Positions 37,489 to 45,528 are shown, counted from the first letter of the stretch. The stretch: DNA of 64,000 nt from Chitinimonas arctica (GCF_007431345.1 NZ_CP041730.1:4216001-4280000), one strand, 5' to 3'. Numbers and translations are program-made. Notes: generated from the sequence alone by a model not told the origin.

Positions 37489-38316
37489 ATGTATTCACCC
37501 GTGGTACTGATCACCGGCGCCTCCACCGGCATCGGCCTGGCCAGCGCACAAGCCTTTGCCGCAGCGGGCTGGACGGTATTGGCCGCTAGCCGCACGCCCG
37601 AGCGGCTGGCAGCGGCCGCAGGTATCCGCGCCGTCCTGCTGGATCCCTGCTCAGCCAGCCAGCGGGCCGAAATGGTCGCGTTGCTGCAGCAGGAATACGG
37701 TGGGCGGCTCGATTGCCTGGTCAACAACGCCGGCTATGCGCAAAGCGGACCGGTGGAGTTGCTCGATGAGCAGGGCTGGCGCGCACAGATGGAAGTCAAC
37801 CTGATCGCCCCCGCGCTACTGACGGCCGCGCTGCTACCGGCCTTGCGCCTGGCGCGCGGCAGCGTGATCAATATTTCGTCGATACTGGGTCGCAGCGGCT
37901 ACGCCTGGCAAGGCGCCTATTGCGCGTCCAAGTTCGGCCTGGAAGGCTGGAGCGAGGCCTTGATGCTGGAGACGCAGGGGCAGGGCGTGCGGGTACATCT
38001 GATCGAACCGGGTTCCACCGCCAGTGATTTTGATGGCCATATGCAGCGCATCGCCAGTTTGCCTCCCCTGTACCAAGCCGCGGGTACGCGCTTCGCCAGC
38101 TTGCGCCTGCGGCTGGCCGGCCGTGCCCAGCCGGCCGGCAAGGTAGCCGCCGTGATCGTGCGCACCGCCACACGGCGGCGCGCGCCGTTCCGGCAACAGG
38201 TCGGCCTCGATGCCCGCGCGGCCGGCTGGTTGATGGCTTGCCTGCCGGCTAGCTGGTACAACGGGCTGAACCGGTTGCTGGCGCGGCGCTTGTTTGGGTT
38301 GGGTGGCGAGCGTTAA
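37489..38316 (+). CDS. Short-chain dehydrogenase/reductase
   Basis: 275 aa, classical SDR. The cofactor motif VLITGASTGIGLASA starts at residue 6, followed by NNAGYAQSG (NNAG), the catalytic Ser in NISSILG, and Y-x3-K in YCASKFGLEG. Absence of an acidic residue at the end of beta-2 (AASRTPERL) suggests NADPH preference. The C-terminal 50 residues resemble retinol-dehydrogenase-type SDRs. Substrate unknown. Divergent from the asmA-like gene. Confidence 0.9.
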   Translation: MYSPVVLITGASTGIGLASAQAFAAAGWTVLAASRTPERLAAAAGIRAVLLDPCSASQRAEMVALLQQEYGGRLDCLVNNAGYAQSGPVELLDEQGWRAQMEVNLIAPALLTAALLPALRLARGSVINISSILGRSGYAWQGAYCASKFGLEGWSEALMLETQGQGVRVHLIEPGSTASDFDGHMQRIASLPPLYQAAGTRFASLRLRLAGRAQPAGKVAAVIVRTATRRRAPFRQQVGLDARAAGWLMACLPASWYNGLNRLLARRLFGLGGER

Positions 38317-38369
38317 GGCCGATACTTGATAAATGCAATCCAATTGGCACGTATAAGCTTCAATCATGG

Positions 38370-38409
38370 ATATATGCGAGTATATTCTCCATAAGAATGC
38401 ATGTATGCA
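38370..38409 (+). promoter_or_regulatory. Two inverted repeats, probable operator of the XRE/AbiEii operon
   Basis: ATATA (38370-38374) with TATAT (38381-38385), and TGCATGTATGCA (38398-38409, TGCAT/ATGCA with a 2-base centre), lie just upstream of the antitoxin start at 38417. Toxin-antitoxin operons are usually autorepressed by the XRE-type antitoxin at such sites. Confidence 0.4.
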
Positions 38410-38416
38410 ATATTGA

Positions 38417-38947
38417 ATGAGATCTCCCATGCGTACGAAAGCGAAAGACGATATCCCCCACGTAGCCCAGGACGCGCTGAAGCAACTAGGAGCAAAGCTT
38501 CGGGAGGCGCGTATTCAGCGAGGCTGGACGCAGCGAGAGTTCGCACAGCGTGTTGGGGTGCACGAGTCGACGCTGGTGCGTCTGGAAGCAGGCGACGCAG
38601 GGGTAACGACAGCCGTGCTCGCCTGTGCGCTGAACGCGTTGGGTGGACTGCAGGGTTTTTGCGAGCCCCAGCTACACCCCAAGGTGGGGGGCGCGCTTAT
38701 CGAGACGGCCATACCCCGCCGCCGAGTTGGGGGCGTGCGCATTCCTCGCCGCCTGAATCTTGAGGCTTATCCCCAATTGAAACAGCTTGCGTGGAACCGT
38801 ACGACCAAGGACATCGATGCGGAGGATGCGCTGTCGCTTTACGAGCGCAACTGGCGGTTTGTTGATGTCGACGCATTGAGTGACAAGGAAGCGAAGCTAA
38901 TCGATCGCCTGAAGAAGAAATTCGGGCATGGAGTTCTGAATGTATAA
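38417..38947 (+). CDS. XRE-family antitoxin of an AbiEii-type pair
   Basis: 176 aa (172 if the ATG at 38429 is used). The helix-turn-helix is LGAKLREARIQRGWTQREFAQRVGVHESTLVRLEAGD. The C-terminal half (RRLNLEAYPQLKQLAWNRTT, ending DRLKKKFGHGVLNV) resembles antitoxins that pair with nucleotidyltransferase toxins, and probably contacts the toxin. The last 8 bases overlap the toxin gene. Confidence 0.8.
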   Translation: MRSPMRTKAKDDIPHVAQDALKQLGAKLREARIQRGWTQREFAQRVGVHESTLVRLEAGDAGVTTAVLACALNALGGLQGFCEPQLHPKVGGALIETAIPRRRVGGVRIPRRLNLEAYPQLKQLAWNRTTKDIDAEDALSLYERNWRFVDVDALSDKEAKLIDRLKKKFGHGVLNV

Positions 38948-39656
38948 GCGCACACATCATCAGCGTATTGAACGAGTGCTCGCCTCGATGAATGCCGAGT
39001 TTCTGGCAAATGCACGATGCTATTTTGGTGGAGGGACCGCTATTGCGCTGCAGCTGGACGAATACCGGGAGTCCGTGGATATCGATTTCCTATGCGCCGA
39101 CCAAGGTGGATATCGCAGCATCCGGGAAGCCATATTCGGCGATCCACACCTGAAGACCTTATTCAGGCAACCCATCAATCTGCTTCGAGAGCCTCGAACC
39201 GACCAGGATGGGGTACGTACCGTACTCGAAATGGACGGGGCCCCTATCAAGTTCGAGATAGTGCGGGAATCGCGGATACTTTTGGATGGGGTGGCCGTGC
39301 CTGGTATCCCGGTATTGTGCCTGACCCGGTCGGATTCCTTTGCCGAGAAGCTGCTGGCCAACGCCGACCGGTACTACGACCGAAGCGTGATGAACCGGGA
39401 CATCATCGACCTGCTGGTGATGGAACTGCATTGGGGAAGTATCCCCGATAGCGCTTGGCACAAGGCGGAGGCGGCCTATGGCAAGACCATTCGAAGTGCC
39501 TATGACGCTGCGAAACAGAGGATAGGTGATACCAAATACCTGCTCAGTTGCGCCAGTACGATGGGGATGTCACAGGACGTAGTGGATGCAGTGGTTGATG
39601 CCTTGCTTATCCCGGATTCAGATCCAGACGACGAGCCACGGGGACTCAGGCCATAG
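38940..39656 (+). CDS. AbiEii/AbiGii-type nucleotidyltransferase toxin
   Basis: 238 aa. The nucleotidyltransferase signature is GGGTAIALQLDEYRESVDID, where the GG(G)T loop and the two catalytic Asp of D-I-D are intact. The helper Lys motif follows in SFAEKLLANADRYYDRS, and then NRDIIDLLVMELHWG. Proteins of this family are toxins of type IV or type II-like systems; some transfer nucleotides to tRNA. Its start codon overlaps the XRE gene, so the two are translationally coupled. It would be expected to act in phage defence by growth arrest. Confidence 0.85.
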   Translation: MYKRTHHQRIERVLASMNAEFLANARCYFGGGTAIALQLDEYRESVDIDFLCADQGGYRSIREAIFGDPHLKTLFRQPINLLREPRTDQDGVRTVLEMDGAPIKFEIVRESRILLDGVAVPGIPVLCLTRSDSFAEKLLANADRYYDRSVMNRDIIDLLVMELHWGSIPDSAWHKAEAAYGKTIRSAYDAAKQRIGDTKYLLSCASTMGMSQDVVDAVVDALLIPDSDPDDEPRGLRP

Positions 39657-39700
39657 ACTGCGCGACGTAGGAGCGCACACGCGCCGGCCCCGCCGAGATA

Positions 39701-39721
39701 GCACCCGGCTGTGCCGGGTGC
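39701..39721. other. Hairpin between convergent genes
   Basis: GCACCCGGC pairs perfectly with GCCGGGTGC around a TGT loop. There is no T-tract on either side, so termination would be inefficient or Rho-assisted. Confidence 0.4.
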
Positions 39722-39767
39722 GGAGTGGAAGCGCCAGTCCTCTCGGACGATAGCGCCCGTAACCCGA

Positions 39768-40334
39768 TCAAGCTTGCTTCGCCGAAGCCTCCTTTCCCTT
39801 TGCCGGCGCCGGTGCTTCGGCCAGGCTTCTCTGCAGCCAGCGCAGCAGGGCAGGGCCCAGTTCACCCAGTGCTGCCGCTGTCTGGCCGAGCGATTGTTTG
39901 GTGATGGCGTCGGCGGCAGTGCAATACGCTAGCGCGGCCAGGCCAAGATCGTTCTTGTCTCTCGCCTTTGCCAGAGTATCGAGCAGCAGCGTGGCGGCTT
40001 CGCCCAGATCCCGCAGCTGTTGCAGATTGCTCTCCCACAGGGCGTCCGCCATATCAGCCTGCAGGTGCAGCAGCTGCTTGCCGCTTTGTCCCACGGATGC
40101 CAAGTCGAGGGCGTCGCGCTGTGTGCACCATTGTTTATTGCCCATTGCCGTCTTCGCATCGCTGAAGTCGGTGAACAATCGCAGCATTTCCCGCCCGCTG
40201 GTCTTCCAGCCCGTCGGCGCGAATCCGGTGCATGCCTGGCCGGCGAACTGTTCCGCCGTCGCCGTTGCCGAGGCCAGGCAGGCCGAGGCGATACCTTGCA
40301 TGGTTTCGTACTGTGCTTTGTACAGGTTTTGCAT
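39768..40334 (-). CDS. Phasin family protein
   Basis: 188 aa, helical, Ala/Leu/Gln-rich and without a signal peptide: QYETMQGIASACLASATATA, LQADMADALWESNLQQLRDLG and a Lys/Ala-rich tail (APAKGKEASAKQA) like that of PHB-granule phasins. It lies 9 bp after the PHB depolymerase gene on the same strand, and this context supports the call. Phasins coat PHB granules and can activate depolymerases. Sequence similarity alone would be weak. Confidence 0.75.
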   Translation of the reverse strand: MQNLYKAQYETMQGIASACLASATATAEQFAGQACTGFAPTGWKTSGREMLRLFTDFSDAKTAMGNKQWCTQRDALDLASVGQSGKQLLHLQADMADALWESNLQQLRDLGEAATLLLDTLAKARDKNDLGLAALAYCTAADAITKQSLGQTAAALGELGPALLRWLQRSLAEAPAPAKGKEASAKQA

Positions 40335-40343
40335 GGTGGCTCC

Positions 40344-41432
40344 TTAGAGAGTGGGACGATTGCTTGTGCGTGCCGCGCCCAGGCGCTTCACCATTTGCAT
40401 GACCGCGGCCTGCTGGGGAGCCTTGCGCGAATAGAAGTCGGGATAGCGTGGGTCATCCTGCGAGGTATAACCCCAGAAGTCCCAGCAGCCTTTCGGGTTG
40501 CGCACCGAATCCGCGACCTGGGGATAGAGGACGATCAGATTGTTGGTGTCGGCCAGCTCGTTGTAACCGGTGGTGCGCGCATAGCGATCGCCCATGCGGC
40601 GTTCGCCCTGATGGCAACCATGGAACACCACGTGCACGCGGCACTGTTTGGTGGTGCAGGCATTCGGTACGTAGGCATATCCGATCGGCCCCAGCGTTGC
40701 CTTGCCTTGTGGATCGAAGCGCGACTGGTCGAATGCCAGCAACCGGCCGCCGGCCGTCACGCTGGGGGGATTGAGCGGTCCATAGATCCATTTGAGGATA
40801 TCGTGGGACTGCAGGAAGCCGCAGTTGTTGATATAGGGATCCTTGGACCAGGCGCAGGGTACATCGGCGGGGTTATTGGTCAGAATGGCGTGCCCGGCTG
40901 CCAGATTGCTGACGTACTTGAGATTGGCCGGGGCTACGCCGGCCTGGGAAAAGAACTGGGCGGTCTGATCGACGACGCGCTGCGTGACGGTCTTGTCCAT
41001 GGTGCCGCCGAATACATAGACACGCTGGCGTGCCAAGCCCTTCAGCGCATCGATCTTGCCTTTGTCCGCAAAGCTGCGGGCGATGGCCAGGGCATCGGCG
41101 GCGAGCGGGCCGCTGTCGCCGAGCGGACTCATACATTCGGTGACGGCCGCCACGGCGGGTAAGGTCGGTGCGAACAGCCCCGCGCAATAGAATGGCCCGC
41201 CCGCGATGATGCCGGCACCGACCAGCTCGCTGGAGAAGGCCACGTCGAACTGCACCGCCATAAAGGCACCGGACGAGAGGCCCGACACCGATGTCTGCTT
41301 CAGGTCGGCGCCATAGGCACCCAGGGCGGCCAAGCCTTCAGCATGCGCCGGATTGCGCGGCAGCAGCGCGAAGCAAAGCGCACCCGCCAGCAGATGCTTG
41401 AGTAGCTGTGTTCGATTCGACAAATTGGTCAT
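40344..41432 (-). CDS. Exported poly(3-hydroxybutyrate) depolymerase
   Basis: 362 aa with a signal peptide (cleaved near AHA-EG, residues 29-33). The lipase box GLSSG holds Ser53 (VSGLSSGAFMAVQFDVAF), placed early as in PHB depolymerases of periplasmic/extracellular type. Other family features are VVFHGCHQGERRMGDR and GCWDFWGY. It hydrolyses PHB chains to hydroxybutyrate oligomers. A separate starch- or PHB-binding domain is absent, which suggests action on soluble or amorphous polymer or a periplasmic location. It is cotranscribed with the phasin gene. A copy of the 15-bp dyad motif lies about 160 bp upstream. Confidence 0.9.
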   Translation of the reverse strand: MTNLSNRTQLLKHLLAGALCFALLPRNPAHAEGLAALGAYGADLKQTSVSGLSSGAFMAVQFDVAFSSELVGAGIIAGGPFYCAGLFAPTLPAVAAVTECMSPLGDSGPLAADALAIARSFADKGKIDALKGLARQRVYVFGGTMDKTVTQRVVDQTAQFFSQAGVAPANLKYVSNLAAGHAILTNNPADVPCAWSKDPYINNCGFLQSHDILKWIYGPLNPPSVTAGGRLLAFDQSRFDPQGKATLGPIGYAYVPNACTTKQCRVHVVFHGCHQGERRMGDRYARTTGYNELADTNNLIVLYPQVADSVRNPKGCWDFWGYTSQDDPRYPDFYSRKAPQQAAVMQMVKRLGAARTSNRPTL

Positions 41433-41593
41433 TTCATTCCTCCCAGCGGGCCAAGGCCAAGCGGCCGCCCGCTACACCAGTAAAGGAAGGCCGGTGCACC
41501 GGCCCGTTGGCCATGGCCCTCGCCATTGCCTGCCTCGCTCCGATAAGCCGGATGCGACAGCGCCGATTCTTGGCGTGGCGGGCGAGTCCCGCC

Positions 41594-41608
41594 ATTCGGC
41601 AAATGCGT
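41594..41608 (-). promoter_or_regulatory. 15-bp dyad motif, copy 1
   Basis: On the minus strand the sequence is GCATTTGCCGAATGG, with CATT/AATG symmetry around TGCCG. It lies at the end of the second HTH gene, about 160 bp upstream of the PHB depolymerase start and in the same orientation as that gene. Confidence 0.5.
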
Positions 41609-41829
41609 CATGGCCGTGCCTGGCGTTCCGGTTCGGGTAGCGGCTGTAGCGGCGGGGGCGTCAACCAGTCCGATGTAAAGGCTTCGAACAGCAGTGCGCA
41701 GACGTTGCCGACGCCGGTCTTGTCGAGAAGATGGGAGCGATGCTTGCGGGCGGTCTGGTCGCTGATGCCGAGGTGGCGGCCGATCTGCTTGTCGCTCATG
41801 CCTTGGGCAAGCAGTTGGAGGACGTCCAT
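41608..41829 (-). CDS. HTH-only LuxR/GerE-type regulator, second copy
   Basis: 73 aa as read from the ATG at 41829: LLAQGMSDKQIGRHLGISDQ, then TARKHRSHLLDKTGV, a GerE-type helix-turn-helix, and a Pro-rich tail. No receiver or autoinducer-binding domain is present. The first helix of the HTH (in-frame DLAISPRE) lies before the ATG, with no ATG, GTG or TTG ahead of it until a stop at 41875-41877. The gene is therefore either started at a rare codon (an ATA at 41860-41862 is in frame) or 5'-truncated. It follows the first HTH gene directly and may be coupled to it. Confidence 0.6.
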   Translation of the reverse strand: MDVLQLLAQGMSDKQIGRHLGISDQTARKHRSHLLDKTGVGNVCALLFEAFTSDWLTPPPLQPLPEPERQARP

Positions 41830-41861
41830 CTCACGGGGCGAGATGGCGAGGTCGATGGGTA

Positions 41862-42071
41862 TTAATGGGTTTTTTTAAGCGCAACGCCGTAAATGGCGAA
41901 GTATTGAATGACGAGTCGGGTGGATTTGCCGGCGTGAAACTTCAGCAAAAGATTTTCGCGATGCTTGCGGGCGGTGGAGAGTGAGAATGAAAGTCGTTCG
42001 GCTATATCGCGATCGGTATGGCCGCGCGCAATTAGGGCGAGCACGGTCTGCTCACGAGGGGTGAGATGCAT
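41862..42071 (-). CDS. HTH-only LuxR/GerE-type regulator, first copy
   Basis: 69 aa, complete HTH starting at once with MHLTPREQTVLALIARGHTD and continuing RDIAERLSFSLSTARKHREN. There is no sensory domain. Such stand-alone GerE proteins (like the 74-aa GerE of Bacillus) bind DNA as dimers without a ligand domain. It lies directly before the second copy, and the pair sits between the PHB depolymerase and the orphan cluster. It is a candidate regulator of both through the 15-bp dyad motif. Confidence 0.75.
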   Translation of the reverse strand: MHLTPREQTVLALIARGHTDRDIAERLSFSLSTARKHRENLLLKFHAGKSTRLVIQYFAIYGVALKKTH

Positions 42072-42078
42072 TGTTTAC

Positions 42079-42115
42079 TCCTGCGATGATTGAGTTATCT
42101 CGCTCTATCGCAGGA
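42079..42115. promoter_or_regulatory. Inverted repeat upstream of the HTH-only genes
   Basis: A 9-bp dyad (TCCTGCGAT/ATCGCAGGA, 19-base spacer) starts 8 bp before the ATG at 42071. It covers the leader, so it could be an autoregulatory operator or an mRNA hairpin. Confidence 0.4.
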
Positions 42116-42530
42116 TGGGTATCGACACATCTCTACTGGATCGTTTTTTTAGCCTCCGTAGCAATGCACGTGTTTGAACCTGCGACAGAAACAAGTCACA
42201 CGGGGTCCGGCTTTTTAAACAGATGCTTTATTTCGGCTGCACGATGACGGAACCGTGCCGGCGTCGATCCGCCAAGGCACGGTAAGCCCGACCGTGTTCG
42301 AACCACACGGCCAAGCGCCCTGTTGCTGAAAATGGGAAAGAAGTTACTGGGGCGTAGTGAGGCTACTTTATTTGGTTCCGATAATCGTCATTCAAATGGG
42401 GGACGTGTACCTTTTTTGCTGTGCTTTTAATAGGCGAATTGAAAAGTCATATGCTGGATCCGGGTTTTATTCGGTACGGCCGTCCTATTGCGGGTGGAAT
42501 ATAAAATCGTGATGCACGCGTGGGTGTACT

Positions 42531-42545
42531 GCATTTGCCGAATGG
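42531..42545 (+). promoter_or_regulatory. 15-bp dyad motif, copy 2
   Basis: GCATTTGCCGAATGG lies 168 bp upstream of the 42713 start. In all three copies an (A/G)AAT tetramer ends 26 bases after the motif. Copies 2 and 3 also share GGCCG and CCTTGCC at matching distances. Confidence 0.5.
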
Positions 42546-42712
42546 CTAGTCGCGCGGCCGGGCAACAAAATGGCCTTGCCAATTCCGGTCTCTGCCGCCT
42601 TCACCGAGGTGTATGGGACGGTACGTGGCACCCACTCGAGTTTATCAACGCGGTGCCCTAACCGGTCCGCCGGCGGACTCGGTCGCCCAATCAAAATGCA
42701 AGGAACGGAATC

Positions 42713-43771
42713 ATGAACTGGAATCGCGCATTCACGGATCGTATACGCAATGGCCGGCCCTCCTATTGGGGTAACTGGACGCTGAACCCCAAGCTGAAGA
42801 CCGGGGCGGTCGGCTTCGTCTCGCCCGACAGCGGCGAATTTACCCTGGTGAACGAAACCACGCCGGAACTGAGAATCAGTCACCGCGATGTGCCGAATCA
42901 ATGGAGTCTCTACTCCAATAATGTGCACCGCACCGAAGTCAATGCCGCGCTGGACGGCTCGGCCATGGATCCCGACACCGGCGCCAAGATCACCGCCGGT
43001 GTCGAGGTCAAATGGGAGTTCTCCGCGGCCGGGGCGATCGCTTCCGAGTTCAGCATTTCCCTGGAGGAGTTCGTCAGCGATTTAACGACCTTGTCCAAGC
43101 CGGAAGTGTTCAATTGGTTGGCCGCGCATGCCAAGCACATCAATATGGGGACGGATACGCAGATCTCGCAGGGCTTCGGCGTCGTCACCAGCGTGATCTA
43201 TGCGCGTAGCGGGCTGAATGTCGGCTCGGAGGAAAGTGGCTCGTCCTTCTCGCTGACCGGCTCGGCCGGCGCCGTCCAGGACATGCTCGGTGGGGTGCAG
43301 GGCAAGGGCGCGTTCCTTTCCACTCGCCACAATAAAAACATCGACCAGCATCTATGGCCCCACCAGGCCGGTGCGCGGGTAAAAGGCGTCGTACCTATCG
43401 CCTATACGTTCGCTTCGTATGACGGCAACTTGCTGATCCCGAATTGGACCGGCCGTTTGGGCGCGTTCGAAATCCTGTTCAATAACAAGCTCGGATGCAG
43501 CTACATCACCCATATTCAGCTTCGCTACGATACGCCGCAGGGTGCTTACAACGAGGCATTTACCCTCACCGGCGGCTTGTCCAAAACAGTCGGAAACATC
43601 CCCTTGAACGCAAGCAATATCCATGTCGAGGTGAAATTCCAGGGTGTCGCGAATAGCGATAAATACAGCTTCCACTGGCCCACCCCGCTAGGCCAGTGGC
43701 TGACCGGGCGCCGTGAATTGGAATTGAGCGGCGTGTGGCCAATGAAAACGCAGGCCAGGGAAATCGGTTGA
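42713..43771 (+). CDS. Orphan 352-aa protein, candidate pore-forming fold
   Basis: 352 aa from the ATG at 42713 (AAGGA at 42700-42704). No signal peptide and no hydrophobic helix. The sequence is rich in Ser, Thr, Gly and Asn, with alternating polar/apolar strands. The central part has the order expected of MACPF/gasdermin-type cores: a strand FGVVTSVIYARSGLNVG, a Ser/Gly segment, a helix AVQDMLGGVQGKG, and then a strand VVPIAYTFASYDG. That resemblance is of pattern only and I do not recognise a named family. It is the first gene of the 42713-49371 run, preceded by the dyad motif and followed by a strong terminator. Confidence 0.75.
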   Translation: MNWNRAFTDRIRNGRPSYWGNWTLNPKLKTGAVGFVSPDSGEFTLVNETTPELRISHRDVPNQWSLYSNNVHRTEVNAALDGSAMDPDTGAKITAGVEVKWEFSAAGAIASEFSISLEEFVSDLTTLSKPEVFNWLAAHAKHINMGTDTQISQGFGVVTSVIYARSGLNVGSEESGSSFSLTGSAGAVQDMLGGVQGKGAFLSTRHNKNIDQHLWPHQAGARVKGVVPIAYTFASYDGNLLIPNWTGRLGAFEILFNNKLGCSYITHIQLRYDTPQGAYNEAFTLTGGLSKTVGNIPLNASNIHVEVKFQGVANSDKYSFHWPTPLGQWLTGRRELELSGVWPMKTQAREIG

Positions 43772-43809
43772 GCGGTGCATTTTGTTCCGGTGCATTTGTT
43801 CTTTATTGC

Positions 43810-43842
43810 GGCGGTGAGCATGGTGCTCACCGCCTTTTTTTT
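43810..43842 (+). terminator. Strong intrinsic terminator after the 352-aa orphan
   Basis: GGCGGTGAGCA (43810-43820) pairs perfectly with TGCTCACCGCC (43824-43834) around a 3-base loop and is followed by eight T. Confidence 0.93.
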
Positions 43843-43870
43843 GCTGCTGCAAAGCCATCGCACCACTACC

Positions 43871-43885
43871 GCATTTGCCGAATGG
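43871..43885 (+). promoter_or_regulatory. 15-bp dyad motif, copy 3
   Basis: GCATTTGCCGAATGG lies 29 bp after the terminator and 107 bp before the start at 43993. A separate promoter is needed there to express the next gene. Confidence 0.5.
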
Positions 43886-43992
43886 TTTGTGGGGAGGCCG
43901 AATTTCAGAATGACCTTGCCGACGTTCTTTATGCAACCGGGCGCCGGCGAAACGGTTATTCCCGCCCTCCTCAGCACACCAAAGGAAATGCC

Positions 43993-45501
43993 ATGGCTAC
44001 CTCCATCCCCTACGATCCTTCCCTGGTCCTGGGCAATATCGTCCATCCCGAAGCGATGAAGATATTGCTGCAGATTGCCGATGCACAAGCGCCGATCGAT
44101 GCGGCGCAAGATGAGTTGAACTCGCTGATCGCAATGAAGCGCAGCCTGGATATGACCACCCAGGAACTGCTGAATATGCATATCGACCCCGGTTCGCTGC
44201 AAAAGGAAATCGGCACGGTCGGCCAGCAGATCTCCAAGGCTGCGACCGATTACGCCAAGGTCCGCATCGACCAGGAAAAAACCATCAAGGGCCTCAAGAG
44301 CAAGCAAAGTGCGGTGCATGAGGATATCGAGAGTCCGATCGATTATGTGCGTACCCAGATCAAGAAGATGCCCTTGTCGTCCGATTCGCTGAAGATGGAT
44401 GCACAGTACTTCTCATTCGACGAGAACAAGCAAAGCGCCCAGAACACCATTGCGTCGATCAAGGCCTTCGTATCCGAGTCCACCAGCTTTCTCGGCGACT
44501 CCTATTCCATGCAGGCCAGTACGGCGGCCTCGACCCAAGTCAGCAAGCAGGTGGAAAACCACAATATCGAAGGTACCTTGGTGATCACCGCCTCGTGTAC
44601 CCACAAGGATGCGGCCTTGCTGGCGCCCTTCGTGCTGGACGTGGACAAAGCCATCCGTGTGTGGAACTCGGTGTTTCCCTCGGACAACGACAAGATCAAG
44701 GTCAACGATCCGTCGAAGCTGGCCAAGATCGCCCTGGAGGAGGGCACCGGCAAGGAAGTGTTCCTGCCCATCCTGTCCGGCGCGACCTATGGCTCCAGCT
44801 TTGTCGGCATGGTCCACGTGCTGCGTTCGGAAACCACCAAGTCCAGCCAGCAGATGTCCTCGGTCGCCGCCAGCCTGCAAGGGCAGTTCGAGGTCGGCTG
44901 CTGGTTCGCCAACGAGTCGGGCGGCTTCGGGGTCGATACCAATTTCGCCAACGACATCAAGAACCTGCTCAGCACGCAAGCCGTCAGCTCGCACGTGTCG
45001 GTCATCGCGATGGGCGCCATTCCTTCGATCAAATCCAACCAGGTCCAGATCGGCGTCAAGCAATTCGCCGATTTCGATCCGGCCAAGATGATGGGCAACC
45101 TGGCAACGCTCGCCAATAGCAACAGCAGCGACAAGACTTCGGTCGGCGCTTCCGCTGCTGCGGCGCGCACCGGTAAGCAGATGATGGCGATCCAGGGATC
45201 GACCGTCACCAACGTCATGCTCGGCTTGTCCCAGATCGATGACGGCTCCAACAAGATGCTCGACGTCAATTCCTTGATGACGGCCTTCGAAGACTATGTC
45301 ACCCGGGCGATCGCCGGCGATATCGGCGTGCCTATCAACTACTACGTCAAAAACCTCAGCCGCGCGCAGTTGGCGCAGATGTGGGTGGCGAAGTACTTCC
45401 CCGATCGCTACCTGACCATTTCCGGTGACGACACCGGCGCGGGCGGCGGCAAGAGCGGCGCCGCCGCCCAGCCTGCGCCCGCGCAGGCCGATCCGGGCTG
45501 A
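43993..45501 (+). CDS. Orphan 502-aa protein, helical N-terminus with MACPF-like core
   Basis: 502 aa from the ATG at 43993 (AAGGA 43982-43986). No signal peptide. Residues 1-130 are helical and partly coiled coil (IADAQAPIDAAQDELNSLIA, KTIKGLKSKQSAVHEDIESP). Then come QYFSFDENKQSAQ and a Ser/Thr-rich region. The core around residues 255-360 runs GATYGSSFVGMVHVLRSETT, SLQGQFEVGCWFANESG and SHVSVIAMGAIPSIKS. This strand-helix-strand order resembles SNTX/MACPF-type pore-formers, but only by pattern. The C-terminus is Gly/Ala/Pro-rich. My impression is that similar proteins occur in fungi; I cannot check this here. Confidence 0.8.
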   Translation: MATSIPYDPSLVLGNIVHPEAMKILLQIADAQAPIDAAQDELNSLIAMKRSLDMTTQELLNMHIDPGSLQKEIGTVGQQISKAATDYAKVRIDQEKTIKGLKSKQSAVHEDIESPIDYVRTQIKKMPLSSDSLKMDAQYFSFDENKQSAQNTIASIKAFVSESTSFLGDSYSMQASTAASTQVSKQVENHNIEGTLVITASCTHKDAALLAPFVLDVDKAIRVWNSVFPSDNDKIKVNDPSKLAKIALEEGTGKEVFLPILSGATYGSSFVGMVHVLRSETTKSSQQMSSVAASLQGQFEVGCWFANESGGFGVDTNFANDIKNLLSTQAVSSHVSVIAMGAIPSIKSNQVQIGVKQFADFDPAKMMGNLATLANSNSSDKTSVGASAAAARTGKQMMAIQGSTVTNVMLGLSQIDDGSNKMLDVNSLMTAFEDYVTRAIAGDIGVPINYYVKNLSRAQLAQMWVAKYFPDRYLTISGDDTGAGGGKSGAAAQPAPAQADPG

Positions 45502-45528
45502 TCGCCTGATCAGTCCTTGCGCGTGACC

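Larger units (their letters stand above)
42072..42712. other. 641-base intergenic region between HTH genes and orphan cluster
   Basis: No convincing gene. It contains three structures: an inverted repeat TCCTGCGAT/ATCGCAGGA (42079-42087 with 42107-42115) directly upstream of the first HTH gene; a dyad ACCGTGCC/GGCACGGT (42252-42259 with 42276-42283); and copy 2 of the 15-bp motif (42531-42545). The middle part (about 42320-42500) is AT-richer and probably holds divergent promoters, but I cannot fix -10/-35 boxes. Confidence 0.5.

Noticed and set aside
42485..42928. 147-codon minus-strand ORF overlapping the start of the 352-aa orphan
   Set aside because: It covers the well-placed start of the 42713 gene and the dyad motif and lacks protein-like character.
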